NCBI GenBank assembly: GCA_025963635.1
Contig: JAOQAK010000021.1
Coordinates: forward strand, 1 to 64,000
Source: Ferruginibacter sp.
GTDB taxonomy: Bacteria; Bacteroidota; Bacteroidia; Chitinophagales; Chitinophagaceae
Direction: 5' to 3'
Length of the DNA stretch: 64,000 nucleotides
In this document: positions 45,657 to 54,428 of the stretch, piece by piece
Layout of the letters: every line of letters begins with the position of its first letter
Position numbering within the stretch: the stretch's first letter is position 1
The notes under the pieces: generated by a model
Seen by the model: the letters and a program-made list of their open reading frames with translations, nothing else
The model's database searches: none
What the model was told of the DNA's origin: nothing
Program-made: the position numbers and the translations under genes

Positions 45657-46034
45657 ATGAATGTCAAAATAGATACCAAAGAAAAATTCATCGTGTTTGC
45701 ACCTTTAACCGGGGAACTTACTGCTAATATGACAGAAGAATTGATCAATATGTTGCTTTCATACCTGCAAAAAGACATACCTCATATCGTTTTAAATATG
45801 TCGGTAGTCAGCAACATAGATCAAAAGTCGTGTGAAATGATTGCAAATGTTCAGCAGGAGTTTTATGAAAAAAATTGTTCTTTTGTCATCTGCGAATTGC
45901 AAAAAGATGTTGAGATGAGGCTGGATGAAATGGAACTGCTGGAACTTTTAAATGTAACGCCCACCCAAAGCGAAGCCTGGGATATTGTACAAATGGAAGA
46001 AATTGAAAGAGAATTGTTGGGAGATGAAGATTAG
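45657..46034 (+). CDS. STAS-domain protein (anti-sigma-factor-antagonist type)
   Basis: 125 aa single-domain STAS fold: strands about KEKFIVFAPLTGELT and HIVLNMSVVSNID, then helix QKSCEMIANVQQEFYEKN and FVICELQKDVEM. The usual phospho-Ser motif (D-S-S-G) is replaced by IDQKSC, so regulation by phosphorylation is uncertain. It lies directly before rnz, an adjacency I know from several Bacteroidota, though the functional link is unclear. Confidence 0.82.
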   Translation: MNVKIDTKEKFIVFAPLTGELTANMTEELINMLLSYLQKDIPHIVLNMSVVSNIDQKSCEMIANVQQEFYEKNCSFVICELQKDVEMRLDEMELLELLNVTPTQSEAWDIVQMEEIERELLGDED

Positions 46035-46281
46035 TACCCGTGAGCCAAACAAGACGGATGTGCTGTATTTATCTGTTGCTCAAATTGCATCAATTATAAA
46101 CAAGATTACCGCATAATACGATCCTTTAATTTGCATGGGAGAATGTAATTGAAATAATAACTCACATTCGAAACATTTCATGAACATCAATTGCCCGTTT
46201 ATCAATCCATTGTGCAGCATATTTGAACTGAAACCACTCTACGATTACGAACAGAATTTTTAACCCTATTAATCAACTATA

Positions 46282-47184
46282 TTGTTAGTACTAACCATTT
46301 TGGGAAATAATTCCGCGATCCCGGCCTTTGGGAGAAACCCGACTGCGCAGGTATTACAGATGGATGAAGAGCACTTTCTAATTGATTGCGGCGAGGGTAC
46401 TCAGTTACAGATGGCCAAATACAAAATCCGGCGAAGTAAGATCAATCACATTTTTATCTCGCATCTTCACGGCGATCATTATTTTGGGTTAATTGGGCTA
46501 ATTACCAGCATGAGTTTGCTGAACCGGACGCAGGACCTTCACCTTTATGGCCCGACCCCATTGGAACACATTATCAACTATCAATTAAACGTTGCTGCTA
46601 CAACACTTTCCTATCGACTTTATTTCCACGGCATTACTACCGAAGGGGTGATTGCCGAAGATGAGAAGTTTTTGGTTAAAAGTTTCGCAGTAAAGCACCG
46701 GATTGAATGTTGGGGATTTTTATTCGCACAAAAGAAGAATCCCCGGAGAATTGACCCCATAAGGGTAAAATCTTATGAAGTACCTTCCTCTTTTTATGAG
46801 AAATTACAAAAAGGAGAAGACTACATCACAAGGAAAGGCACGATTATACCCAACGAAGAATTAACCATTGCCAGTTCCCCCACAAAGAGCTATGCATACT
46901 GCGCAGATACTATTTTTGACGAAACCCTTGCCGAAAGAGTAAAAGGGGTAGATCTGCTATATCACGAAACTACTTACCTCAAAGAATCTGCTGATAAAGC
47001 AGCTGCCCGTTTCCATTGCACCACGGAACAAGCCGGAACCATTGCGTATAAGGCGGGAGCCCAAAAGCTGCTGATTGGCCATTTTTCTTCGAGATATGAA
47101 ACCTTGCATGAGTTTTTATCGGAGACCATGGAAGTTTTTGAAAACACCGAGCTTGCTGTAGAGGGAGCGTGTTACAGAATTTAA
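46282..47184 (+). CDS. rnz: Ribonuclease Z
   Basis: 300 aa with the RNase Z metallo-beta-lactamase motifs: HLHGDH at 61-66 and downstream ligands in AVKHRIECWGF, CADTIFD and IGHFSSRY. It removes tRNA 3' trailers. The protein begins at TTG (46282), because no in-frame ATG lies near and the conserved sequence starts immediately (LVLTILGNNSA). Its 3' end overlaps the convergent esterase gene by 4 bases. Confidence 0.93.
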   Translation: MLVLTILGNNSAIPAFGRNPTAQVLQMDEEHFLIDCGEGTQLQMAKYKIRRSKINHIFISHLHGDHYFGLIGLITSMSLLNRTQDLHLYGPTPLEHIINYQLNVAATTLSYRLYFHGITTEGVIAEDEKFLVKSFAVKHRIECWGFLFAQKKNPRRIDPIRVKSYEVPSSFYEKLQKGEDYITRKGTIIPNEELTIASSPTKSYAYCADTIFDETLAERVKGVDLLYHETTYLKESADKAAARFHCTTEQAGTIAYKAGAQKLLIGHFSSRYETLHEFLSETMEVFENTELAVEGACYRI

Positions 47185-48383
47185 TTCCCCTCGAGTTTGA
47201 TTACATTGTTGAAATTAGTTGCCAACACCCAGTTGTAAAATTCAGGGAACCATTTGCGCCAGGCCTTTTCATTATGGTTACCTTCCGGATCAACAATTAC
47301 ATAGATGAGGGCCGTGGAATTATCACCGAGTTTGTCGGTAATGACTTTCATGTCCTCCACATATTTGTCTCCCTCTTTTGCGCCGATGTAAAAAAACAAT
47401 GTTCCTTTTATATTTTTCCCGGAAGACTCAGTAAGCTCCCTTATTTTTTCTGCCGTCCAAAAAGCCGGCGAAAAGATGCCAGCTTTACCAAACACATCAG
47501 GGTATTTCAACATGGCATAATAAGAAATCAGGCCGCCCATGGAACTACCTGCTATAATGGTGTTCAGCGGATTGGTTAATGTGCGGTAATGCCCATCAAT
47601 AAAGGGCTTAAGCGTCTTCACAATAAAGTCGACATATTCGTCTCCCTCGCCGGCTCCAAAGGTTTTAAATTCGTAGGGATTGTATTCATTTAATCTTTTG
47701 GGACCGTTGTCGATGCCCACCACTATACAGGCGGGCTTACCCTTTTCGACCAGTGAATCGATACTTTCATCTACTCCCCACTCTCCGAAACCCGAAGTGT
47801 TGTCGTCAAATACATTTTGCCCATCGTGCATATACATTACCGGGTATCGTTTGCTGCCCCTTGCATAGCCCGGTGGCAAATACAACCATATTCGCCGGAC
47901 TCTTCCCAATTCAGGCATTAGGAAAGCCGTATCCATAATTTGCACATTGGAAGAAGCAGTATGCTTTTTCTCCAGGGCTATGAAATCATCTTTCCACGAG
48001 TTTATTGAAAACTTCAGAGTGGTATCTGAGTTTATTCTAACCGCACGGTTTTCAGCGTTTTCGCCACCAGTTTTACATTCCACTGATTGCCAGCTTCCCC
48101 TGGTAAATTTAAATTGATACTCTCCGGCAGCGAGACTATTGAGCTCAATAAAGGATAGCTTTTTCTTTTTAGAAAAGAACTGTCCATTTTTACCCGGGTT
48201 CCAGCCATTGAAACTACCGGCTACGAAAATCGAGTCAGGTAAATGATTGGGTGGCAGATCGACAGCCAGAAATTTCACTTTGTACTGTGAAAATCCGAAC
48301 AAAGAACAGAAGGTAAATATCCCCGGTAAAAACAGTGCCCATGCATTGCTACCAGGAAAACTCAGAATGCGATTACATTTCAA
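47181..48383 (-). CDS. Secreted esterase with N-terminal glycogen-binding-like domain
   Basis: 400 aa. A signal region lies at about 10-32. An E-set/AMPK-glycogen-binding-like domain follows at about 35-130 (SIFVAGSFNGWNPGK). A putative esterase domain has nucleophile elbow GSSMGG (about 279) and late acidic and His residues (DPEGNHNEKAW). The fold is that of esterase D / Fes-like enterochelin esterases and related acetylxylan/feruloyl esterases. The substrate cannot be fixed. It overlaps the dapA stop by four bases, so the two are coupled. Confidence 0.82.
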   Translation of the reverse strand: MKCNRILSFPGSNAWALFLPGIFTFCSLFGFSQYKVKFLAVDLPPNHLPDSIFVAGSFNGWNPGKNGQFFSKKKKLSFIELNSLAAGEYQFKFTRGSWQSVECKTGGENAENRAVRINSDTTLKFSINSWKDDFIALEKKHTASSNVQIMDTAFLMPELGRVRRIWLYLPPGYARGSKRYPVMYMHDGQNVFDDNTSGFGEWGVDESIDSLVEKGKPACIVVGIDNGPKRLNEYNPYEFKTFGAGEGDEYVDFIVKTLKPFIDGHYRTLTNPLNTIIAGSSMGGLISYYAMLKYPDVFGKAGIFSPAFWTAEKIRELTESSGKNIKGTLFFYIGAKEGDKYVEDMKVITDKLGDNSTALIYVIVDPEGNHNEKAWRKWFPEFYNWVLATNFNNVIKLEGN

Positions 48384-49267
48384 AGTGAATTTTTTAAATA
48401 TTCTTTTACACGCTGCTGTACGGATTCGCTGAGAGACGTTACCGGTAACCGGAGTACATTTTGGATCAAACCCAATTCAGTCAAAAATCCTTTTACACCT
48501 GCGGGATTGTTTTCTGTAAATAAAAGGTTGTAAACTTCTATGAGCGGATCATTTAATTTTTTGGCAGTTGTAAAATCATGTTCCAGCCCTGCACGCACCA
48601 TTGAAGAGAACTCCTTGGGAAAACAATTGGCAGCAACACTGATCACGCCATCAATACCACAAGCCAACTCGGGCAAAACCAGGTCATCATCACCACTTAC
48701 TACCAGGAAGTTGTCGGGCCGGTCCCTCAAAATTTGCATGCATTGACTGATGCTATTTCCTGCTTCTTTGATACCACCAATGTTAGTCACTTCACTGGCC
48801 AGCCGCAGGGTAGTAGCTGCTTCAATATTACGGCCGGTTCTGCCCGGCACATTGTAGATGAGCACCGGTATCGGCGAGGCTTCAGCGATTGCTTTATAAT
48901 GCAGGAAAATACCTTCCTGTGATGGTTTATTGTAATAGGGGCATGCGCTCAATACTGCAACGGCTCTTTCCAGCGGATAGCTTTTAACATTGCTGATCAC
49001 TTCTTTTGTATCATTTCCACCAATGCCAACTACAACCGGTACCCTGTTATTTATTTTATCAAAAGTGAAATTTATTATCTCGAGCTTTTCCTGTTTATCA
49101 AGTGTGGGGGTTTCGCCGGTAGTGCCCAGCGTGACTATATACTCTACTCCATTTGCAATAATGAAATCGATCAGTTTTCCCAGTGCTTCAAAGTCAATCG
49201 ATTCATCCGCTTTAAACGGCGTTACTATTGCCACGCCAGTACCTCGTAGTTGCTCACGTAAATTCAT
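48380..49267 (-). CDS. dapA: 4-hydroxy-tetrahydrodipicolinate synthase
   Basis: 295 aa TIM-barrel aldolase. Schiff-base lysine K167 (GIKEAG), proton-relay Tyr Y138 (IYNVPGRTG), and substrate loop GTTGETPTLD. It condenses pyruvate with aspartate semialdehyde in lysine and meso-diaminopimelate synthesis. Length and motifs are standard. Confidence 0.95.
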   Translation of the reverse strand: MNLREQLRGTGVAIVTPFKADESIDFEALGKLIDFIIANGVEYIVTLGTTGETPTLDKQEKLEIINFTFDKINNRVPVVVGIGGNDTKEVISNVKSYPLERAVAVLSACPYYNKPSQEGIFLHYKAIAEASPIPVLIYNVPGRTGRNIEAATTLRLASEVTNIGGIKEAGNSISQCMQILRDRPDNFLVVSGDDDLVLPELACGIDGVISVAANCFPKEFSSMVRAGLEHDFTTAKKLNDPLIEVYNLLFTENNPAGVKGFLTELGLIQNVLRLPVTSLSESVQQRVKEYLKNSL

Positions 49268-49649
49268 GTTATTTTTTCGGCGAAGTTATAATTATGCGGT
49301 GAGATGTGAAAACAAACTTGGAAGTGATGTTATATCGTAATTATTTAAAATACTTTCAGTAACGGGGATGTATTTCCCGTAAAGTCCGCAAATATTGAAA
49401 TGATTTAAGCGGAAATAATTCCATTCCAAAATATTAAAAATCCATTAATCCTTGAAAGTGAAAATGGGAACAGCAGAAGGGCCGTTGGCAATGGACGAGT
49501 TTAAAGATATTCACGCTCTTAACCTAAGTCTACCATAGGCAAGCGGGATTAAATAAAAAAACCGAAGTGTTATCTTATCCTGTAATTGAAACCCGATCTG
49601 ACCAATGAAACTGAACTGCCCGAATGAAGAATTTGTTTTTACTACTGCA
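49268..49649. other. Spacer of about 380 bp
   Basis: No gene, tRNA or hairpin that I would call. Confidence 0.4.
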
Positions 49650-50471
49650 TCAACCCTTTTGATTGAAAGCATAGGCAGGTGAAAAATTGGAAAAATTTGA
49701 ATTTAAAATTTTTGAATGGGCGAGGTATTTACTATCCGGACTAAAGATAAAAAGGCAGGTGCCATTTTTGATTTTATCGATAATCGACCTGTGCAAACGT
49801 GGAGGTACAGCCGGACAGCCCCAGCTCCGGCCAATATACCCCCGGGAACGGATTAGACTCTCATCGACATAATTTGCTCCATGTATCACAATATCCCGCT
49901 TGCTGGCATTATCGTTGATTCCTTGTTCAATGCCCTGCAATCTCAGCGAATAGCCATTCCCACCCATATAGGTACCCTCGGTTTCGTAAAAACCAAGACT
50001 ACTTTTATTGCTCTCAGGCGTATTGGAAAAATCATTGGCATATTCTCTCCCGGATTGTGAGCCGTGCGCTACATAGGTGTTAAATAGGACCTTGTAATTT
50101 TTCAGGTCTATAATAAATAACCTCTTTTTTGAGGAGGGCTTGCTAAAATCGACAATTGAAATAATTTGATCATTGCCAAGTTTACCCATTTCCTTCATGA
50201 AATTAAAACCCTGCATTGCATAGTCAAAAACCTGGCGTCCCAGTCCAAGAGAACCCAATCGCAAACTATCGTACACATTCGACTTGAAATCCGCATTTAA
50301 AACCCGGTTCATCAACGAAGTATCAGTTAAACAAATGGGTGTAGGACCCGATTTTTCCGAAAAAAGCTTGCTGATGGGTTTTGACTTTGCAAAAACAAAA
50401 GGAACGTGCAATACAAAAATAAAAACGGAGGAAAAAAATAAATAAACCTTTTTTAGACCAAATTTTTTCAT
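49650..50471 (-). CDS. L,D-transpeptidase (YkuD_2 type)
   Basis: 273 aa with a signal peptide (VYLFFSSVFIFVLHVPFVFA). The catalytic domain has HG (H197) and the active-site segment GRSWGCPAVP with nucleophile C219. The preceding GTYMGGNGYSLRLQG is typical of murein L,D-transpeptidase catalytic family PF13645. It should act on peptidoglycan or lipoprotein links in the periplasm. No LysM or other binding domain is attached. Confidence 0.88.
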   Translation of the reverse strand: MKKFGLKKVYLFFSSVFIFVLHVPFVFAKSKPISKLFSEKSGPTPICLTDTSLMNRVLNADFKSNVYDSLRLGSLGLGRQVFDYAMQGFNFMKEMGKLGNDQIISIVDFSKPSSKKRLFIIDLKNYKVLFNTYVAHGSQSGREYANDFSNTPESNKSSLGFYETEGTYMGGNGYSLRLQGIEQGINDNASKRDIVIHGANYVDESLIRSRGYIGRSWGCPAVPPRLHRSIIDKIKNGTCLFIFSPDSKYLAHSKILNSNFSNFSPAYAFNQKG

Positions 50472-50802
50472 AAATGTGTCTGGTGGATATGGTTAAAAAA
50501 ATATTTCGAAGTGCAAATTTCGGTTAAAAAGCCTGGTTGGTTTTGTTAAAACTGGAACCTTGAAATGCCTGGCTCCAGTCTAAAACGGATAACGCCTACA
50601 TTTTAGTATGCGAACTCATTGTTAAGAAATCGCTGTATTTTTAAAAGTAGCTAAACGGAGCAGGCGAAATTGAGAGGATATTGTACCAATATTTTCGAGG
50701 ACATGCTGAAATATAAATGAATATAAGCTTTATTTCCGGCTTTATCGACGTTTCCCTAAGATGATAAGCTAGGTTGTTAAAATTGCAGATAAAGCTAAGG
50801 TA
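50472..50802. other. Spacer of about 330 bp
   Basis: No gene or clear hairpin found. Confidence 0.4.
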
Positions 50803-52554
50803 TTAAAGATTTGGCTTTTTAGGCTTATACGGAGTTTCAAATGCATTTGCCCCACGAACATTTACCTTTCGCCGATACACTTTATCACCGCAGGACACAT
50901 ACAGCACATTAAAATCGGGGCCACCAAAGCAGCAATTAGAAACTTGCCCGCTAGGTACGGGAATAATCGCATTTACCCGGCCCAACTGATCAAGCACCTG
51001 TAAACCTATCCTGGAGGTTACATATACCCTGCCTGAAGTATCACATTTAAGGCCGTCAGGCCAGGCATTTTCACTTCCATCCGGCACATGCAACCATCCG
51101 AATCGCTGTTTATAAGAGAGCGTACCATCGGGATTGATGCGATAAATCCAAACCCAATGAGAAGCCGACTCGGTAACATATAATTGGGTTTGATCGGGTG
51201 TAAGTGCAAGGCCATTGGCATACTTAATTCCTTCATCTACCACCAATTTTTCCCCGTTGGGCCTAATAAGATATATTTTACTTGGCTTCTCACTTCCATC
51301 CGGTGAGGTGATATAAATGTTGCCGTTCTTTGCCACCACGAGGTCGTTTGAGGAAATGCTGTCTGCTATAATGGTCTCTTTGTCGTTTGCATCATAGCTG
51401 ACTATCTGCTTTGCGCCGCCGGCCGCAGTAAAACGTTTTCCATCTGCTCCAAAGCAGGTGCCACTTGCCCTTTTAGTATCCAGCGGTAATGCAGCCAATT
51501 TCCCATCCAAACCCACCTTATATGTTTTGGAATCAGGGATATCCTGGAAGAAAACCTCTCCTTTTGCATTTGCTGCTGTGCCTTCTGTAAACTTATAACC
51601 CTCTCCTACCAATTCCCAGTTTTGCCCCGGGATTAATATATCGCTTAGGTACTGGTTCTTAGTGACACTGGTGGTTATTGGCTTTGGCCAATCTTTCCAA
51701 AGCCAGCGCATGGCAGCGGGAAATATGGAGGTCCCCTGGTTTCCATTATGGCCACCCGCTCCCCAAACATGATTTACTTCGTATCCGGCAAATACAAGGG
51801 CCCGTTCCATTGCTTCATTCGCTTTCCACCAATCTCCCGCATAAATATTCAGGTCATTAGCGCCATCCTGCAAAAAAATCCGGATGGGTTTGGGTTCGTA
51901 TTTCCTAATGAGAATTGGATAACGGTCTGCTCCACGAAGCCCGGTATATGTACCAATTGCACTAAAAACCCGGGAAAATGCTGAAGGTCTTTCCCAGGCG
52001 GCAGTAAATGCACAAACAGCTCCGCTACTCGATCCGCCAATTGCACGGTCGTTCCCGTTTTGAGATAACCGGATCACCCGCCCGTCACTCGTTTTTTGCT
52101 TCTCTACAGCGGGCAAAATTTCTTCCAATATAAATCTTGCATATGCATCTCCTAATCCATCGTATTCGAAGCTGCGATTGAAACGGTCATTCGCTATGTC
52201 GCCATTGGCAGACAGCACCCGTCCGGGCGTAATAAAAACCCCAATAACTATAGGAATTTCCTTTTTATAAATAAGATTGTCGAATACTATGGGTGCCTTC
52301 CATTGAATACCATCCTGGTTAACGTATACACAGGCTGGCTTTTCCGGGCGATATTGTGCAGGAACATACACCCAATACTCTCTCGATGTACCGGGGAATA
52401 TGGCTGAATTTTCAAACGTAAATTTTAATATTTCTCCTTTGGGCACACCCGGATGTTCAACAGAAGCGGAATCAATTTCATATTTTTCTACCGGCGGTTG
52501 AGCAAAGGCCACTGTGTTCAACAGGATCAGTACCCATAAAAATAATTTACCCAT
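50803..52554 (-). CDS. Secreted esterase fused to an SMP-30/gluconolactonase domain
   Basis: 583 aa. Signal peptide (FLWVLILLNTVAFAQ). An N-terminal alpha/beta-hydrolase of the putative esterase family lies at about 45-300, with elbow GGSSSGAV near residue 171 and a late GAGGHNGNQG His. A C-terminal six-bladed beta-propeller of the SMP-30/gluconolactonase/LRE type lies at about 320-575 (GTCFGADGKRF, ANGLALTPDQTQLYVTES, WPDGLKCDTSGRVYV). The pairing suggests sequential action on esterified or lactone sugar acids, but this is a guess. Confidence 0.85.
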   Translation of the reverse strand: MGKLFLWVLILLNTVAFAQPPVEKYEIDSASVEHPGVPKGEILKFTFENSAIFPGTSREYWVYVPAQYRPEKPACVYVNQDGIQWKAPIVFDNLIYKKEIPIVIGVFITPGRVLSANGDIANDRFNRSFEYDGLGDAYARFILEEILPAVEKQKTSDGRVIRLSQNGNDRAIGGSSSGAVCAFTAAWERPSAFSRVFSAIGTYTGLRGADRYPILIRKYEPKPIRIFLQDGANDLNIYAGDWWKANEAMERALVFAGYEVNHVWGAGGHNGNQGTSIFPAAMRWLWKDWPKPITTSVTKNQYLSDILIPGQNWELVGEGYKFTEGTAANAKGEVFFQDIPDSKTYKVGLDGKLAALPLDTKRASGTCFGADGKRFTAAGGAKQIVSYDANDKETIIADSISSNDLVVAKNGNIYITSPDGSEKPSKIYLIRPNGEKLVVDEGIKYANGLALTPDQTQLYVTESASHWVWIYRINPDGTLSYKQRFGWLHVPDGSENAWPDGLKCDTSGRVYVTSRIGLQVLDQLGRVNAIIPVPSGQVSNCCFGGPDFNVLYVSCGDKVYRRKVNVRGANAFETPYKPKKPNL

Positions 52555-52718
52555 GTGAAGATTGTTTATTCATTAATGATTGGGTTAAAATCTATTTGTT
52601 TTTAACCTTATCTAATGCATAAATATAAATTACTTTATTTTGGAATGTACACTTAATTATCGCTGGTTCTGCTTCAGAATAGGATTATTTACAAAGATTT
52701 AGCTGCATTATGGCAAAT

Positions 52719-52756
52719 GAAAAAGTCACCCTCGCAGACTACAAGGATGACTTTTA
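52719..52756 (-). terminator. Probable terminator of the glutamine synthetase gene
   Basis: Inverted repeat AAAAGTCACCCT / AAGGATGACTTTT with a 13-base loop and T-run on the minus strand, about 43 bp after the stop at 52799. Confidence 0.7.
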
Positions 52757-52798
52757 AGTTAAGTTATTTTAAGGGAAAGGTAAATACTTACCTTTAAA

Positions 52799-53842
52799 TC
52801 AAGCCACTTTCATTTCGCTTTCACCGATTTTAATCTCGGCTGACTTGACTGTTTTAATAATTCGTGCTGCCACTTTATATGGATCTGCAGCGCTGTTAGG
52901 ACGACGATCTTCCAACCAGCCTTTCCATCCTCTTTCTACTGCACCAATGGGTATGCGTATTGAAGCCCCCCTATCTGAGACACCATACTTGAAATCATAG
53001 ATTGCGGCCGTTTCATGCTTACCGGTAAGGCGAAGATGATTATCAGGACCGTAGACTTCTATATGTTCTTTAACATATGGACGGAAAGACTCACATATCT
53101 CTTCGAACACTTCACGTTCTCCGCAGGTTCTTAGCACAGAGTTAGAAAAATTGGCGTGCATCCCGCTTCCGTTCCAATCGAGGTTACCCAAAGGTTTGCA
53201 ATGCCAGTTGATGGCAATGTTGTACTTTTCGCCAATACGCTCCAGTAAATAACGTGCGATCCATACCTGGTCGCCGGCTTCTTTTGCTCCTTTGGCAAAA
53301 ATCTGGAATTCCCATTGGCCGGTAGCTACTTCGGCGTTAATACCTTCAACATTAAGACCTGCTTCAATACAGGCGTCAAGATGCTCTTCCACCATATCTC
53401 TTCCATACGCTTTACCTGCACCTACTGAACAATAATATGGTCCCTGGGGCTTCGGAAATCCACCTTCGGGAAATCCAACAGGTTTATCGGTTTGCTGGTT
53501 CCAAAGGAAATATTCCTGTTCAAACCCAAACCAGAAATCATTATCATCGTCATTGATCAATGCCCGTCCGTTAGTTTCGTGCGGTCTGCCATCAGGCGCC
53601 AACACCTCACACATTACCAGGTAGGCATTTTTACGCTGCGGATCTTTTACAATAAAAACAGGCTTTAAAAGACAATCTGAAGATCCACCCTGGGCCTGCT
53701 CTGTAGACGACCCATCGAAACACCATGTAGGACAATCATCCAGGCTGCCCGAAAAATCTTTTTCAACTTTTGTTTTGCTGCGGAGGCTTTGTACGGGTTG
53801 ATAGCCATCAAGCCAGATGTACTCTAATTTTGCGACTGACAT
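52799..53842 (-). CDS. Glutamine synthetase, short eukaryote-like (type II) form
   Basis: 347 aa from the ATG at 53842 (MSVAKLEYIWLDGYQP), the typical start. A longer frame begins at 53890, but its first 16 residues look like leader. It carries the beta-grasp and catalytic motifs WCFDGSST, FGFEQEYF, GKAYGRDMVEEHLDACI, NWHCKPLGNLDWNGSGMHANFS and LTGKHETA. At this length it is of the type II class found in eukaryotes and some bacteria, not the 470-aa type I. It makes glutamine from glutamate, ammonia and ATP. Confidence 0.93.
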   Translation of the reverse strand: MSVAKLEYIWLDGYQPVQSLRSKTKVEKDFSGSLDDCPTWCFDGSSTEQAQGGSSDCLLKPVFIVKDPQRKNAYLVMCEVLAPDGRPHETNGRALINDDDNDFWFGFEQEYFLWNQQTDKPVGFPEGGFPKPQGPYYCSVGAGKAYGRDMVEEHLDACIEAGLNVEGINAEVATGQWEFQIFAKGAKEAGDQVWIARYLLERIGEKYNIAINWHCKPLGNLDWNGSGMHANFSNSVLRTCGEREVFEEICESFRPYVKEHIEVYGPDNHLRLTGKHETAAIYDFKYGVSDRGASIRIPIGAVERGWKGWLEDRRPNSAADPYKVAARIIKTVKSAEIKIGESEMKVA

Positions 53843-54428
53843 ATTGATTGTTTTATTATTAAGAATGAAAAGTTGCCTTCGAGTTTTCATTAAGGCAGCA
53901 CAGAATTAATGTGGTTTTTAGAATGATAAGTGGATTTTCGTGAATCTCCTTAACCTCCATCATTTTGAACTTATTTCTCTGTTCACGAAATAAAATTAGA
54001 AAAATTAATTCGAAAAAAAAGAATATTATTTTTTCTAATGTTTACTTATTCTCCAAATTTTCAAAAAAATGGAGGGCATTTGATCAAAATACCTTCAGTA
54101 TTGTGTGAATACGTATAAAACGCAATAACATGTCGTTAACAGATATAATAGTATAGTATTTATTAATATATAATGGCGATTAGCTAATGAAGAGAAAAAC
54201 CAAGCAAAACAGAATGTTGAGGTTGAATAGATTTATCGACTTAAGGAGCCTTAAGGAATTAGGCAAGGGAATAATGGTAATATAGGTAGCACGCTCAAAA
54301 ATTTATTCTATCACCTATGTGAGCGAAGGCTAATGGAATCAAAAATATATAGTAATCTCGTCAGCAGTTTTTAAAGATATGCCAGGTAATTAATCCTGAT
54401 TTATTGATGGTAAGAGTGCAGCTGTGGA
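53843..54428. other. Spacer of about 580 bp
   Basis: No gene found. An A/T-rich tract lies around 53990-54065. No terminator that I would call. Confidence 0.45.
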
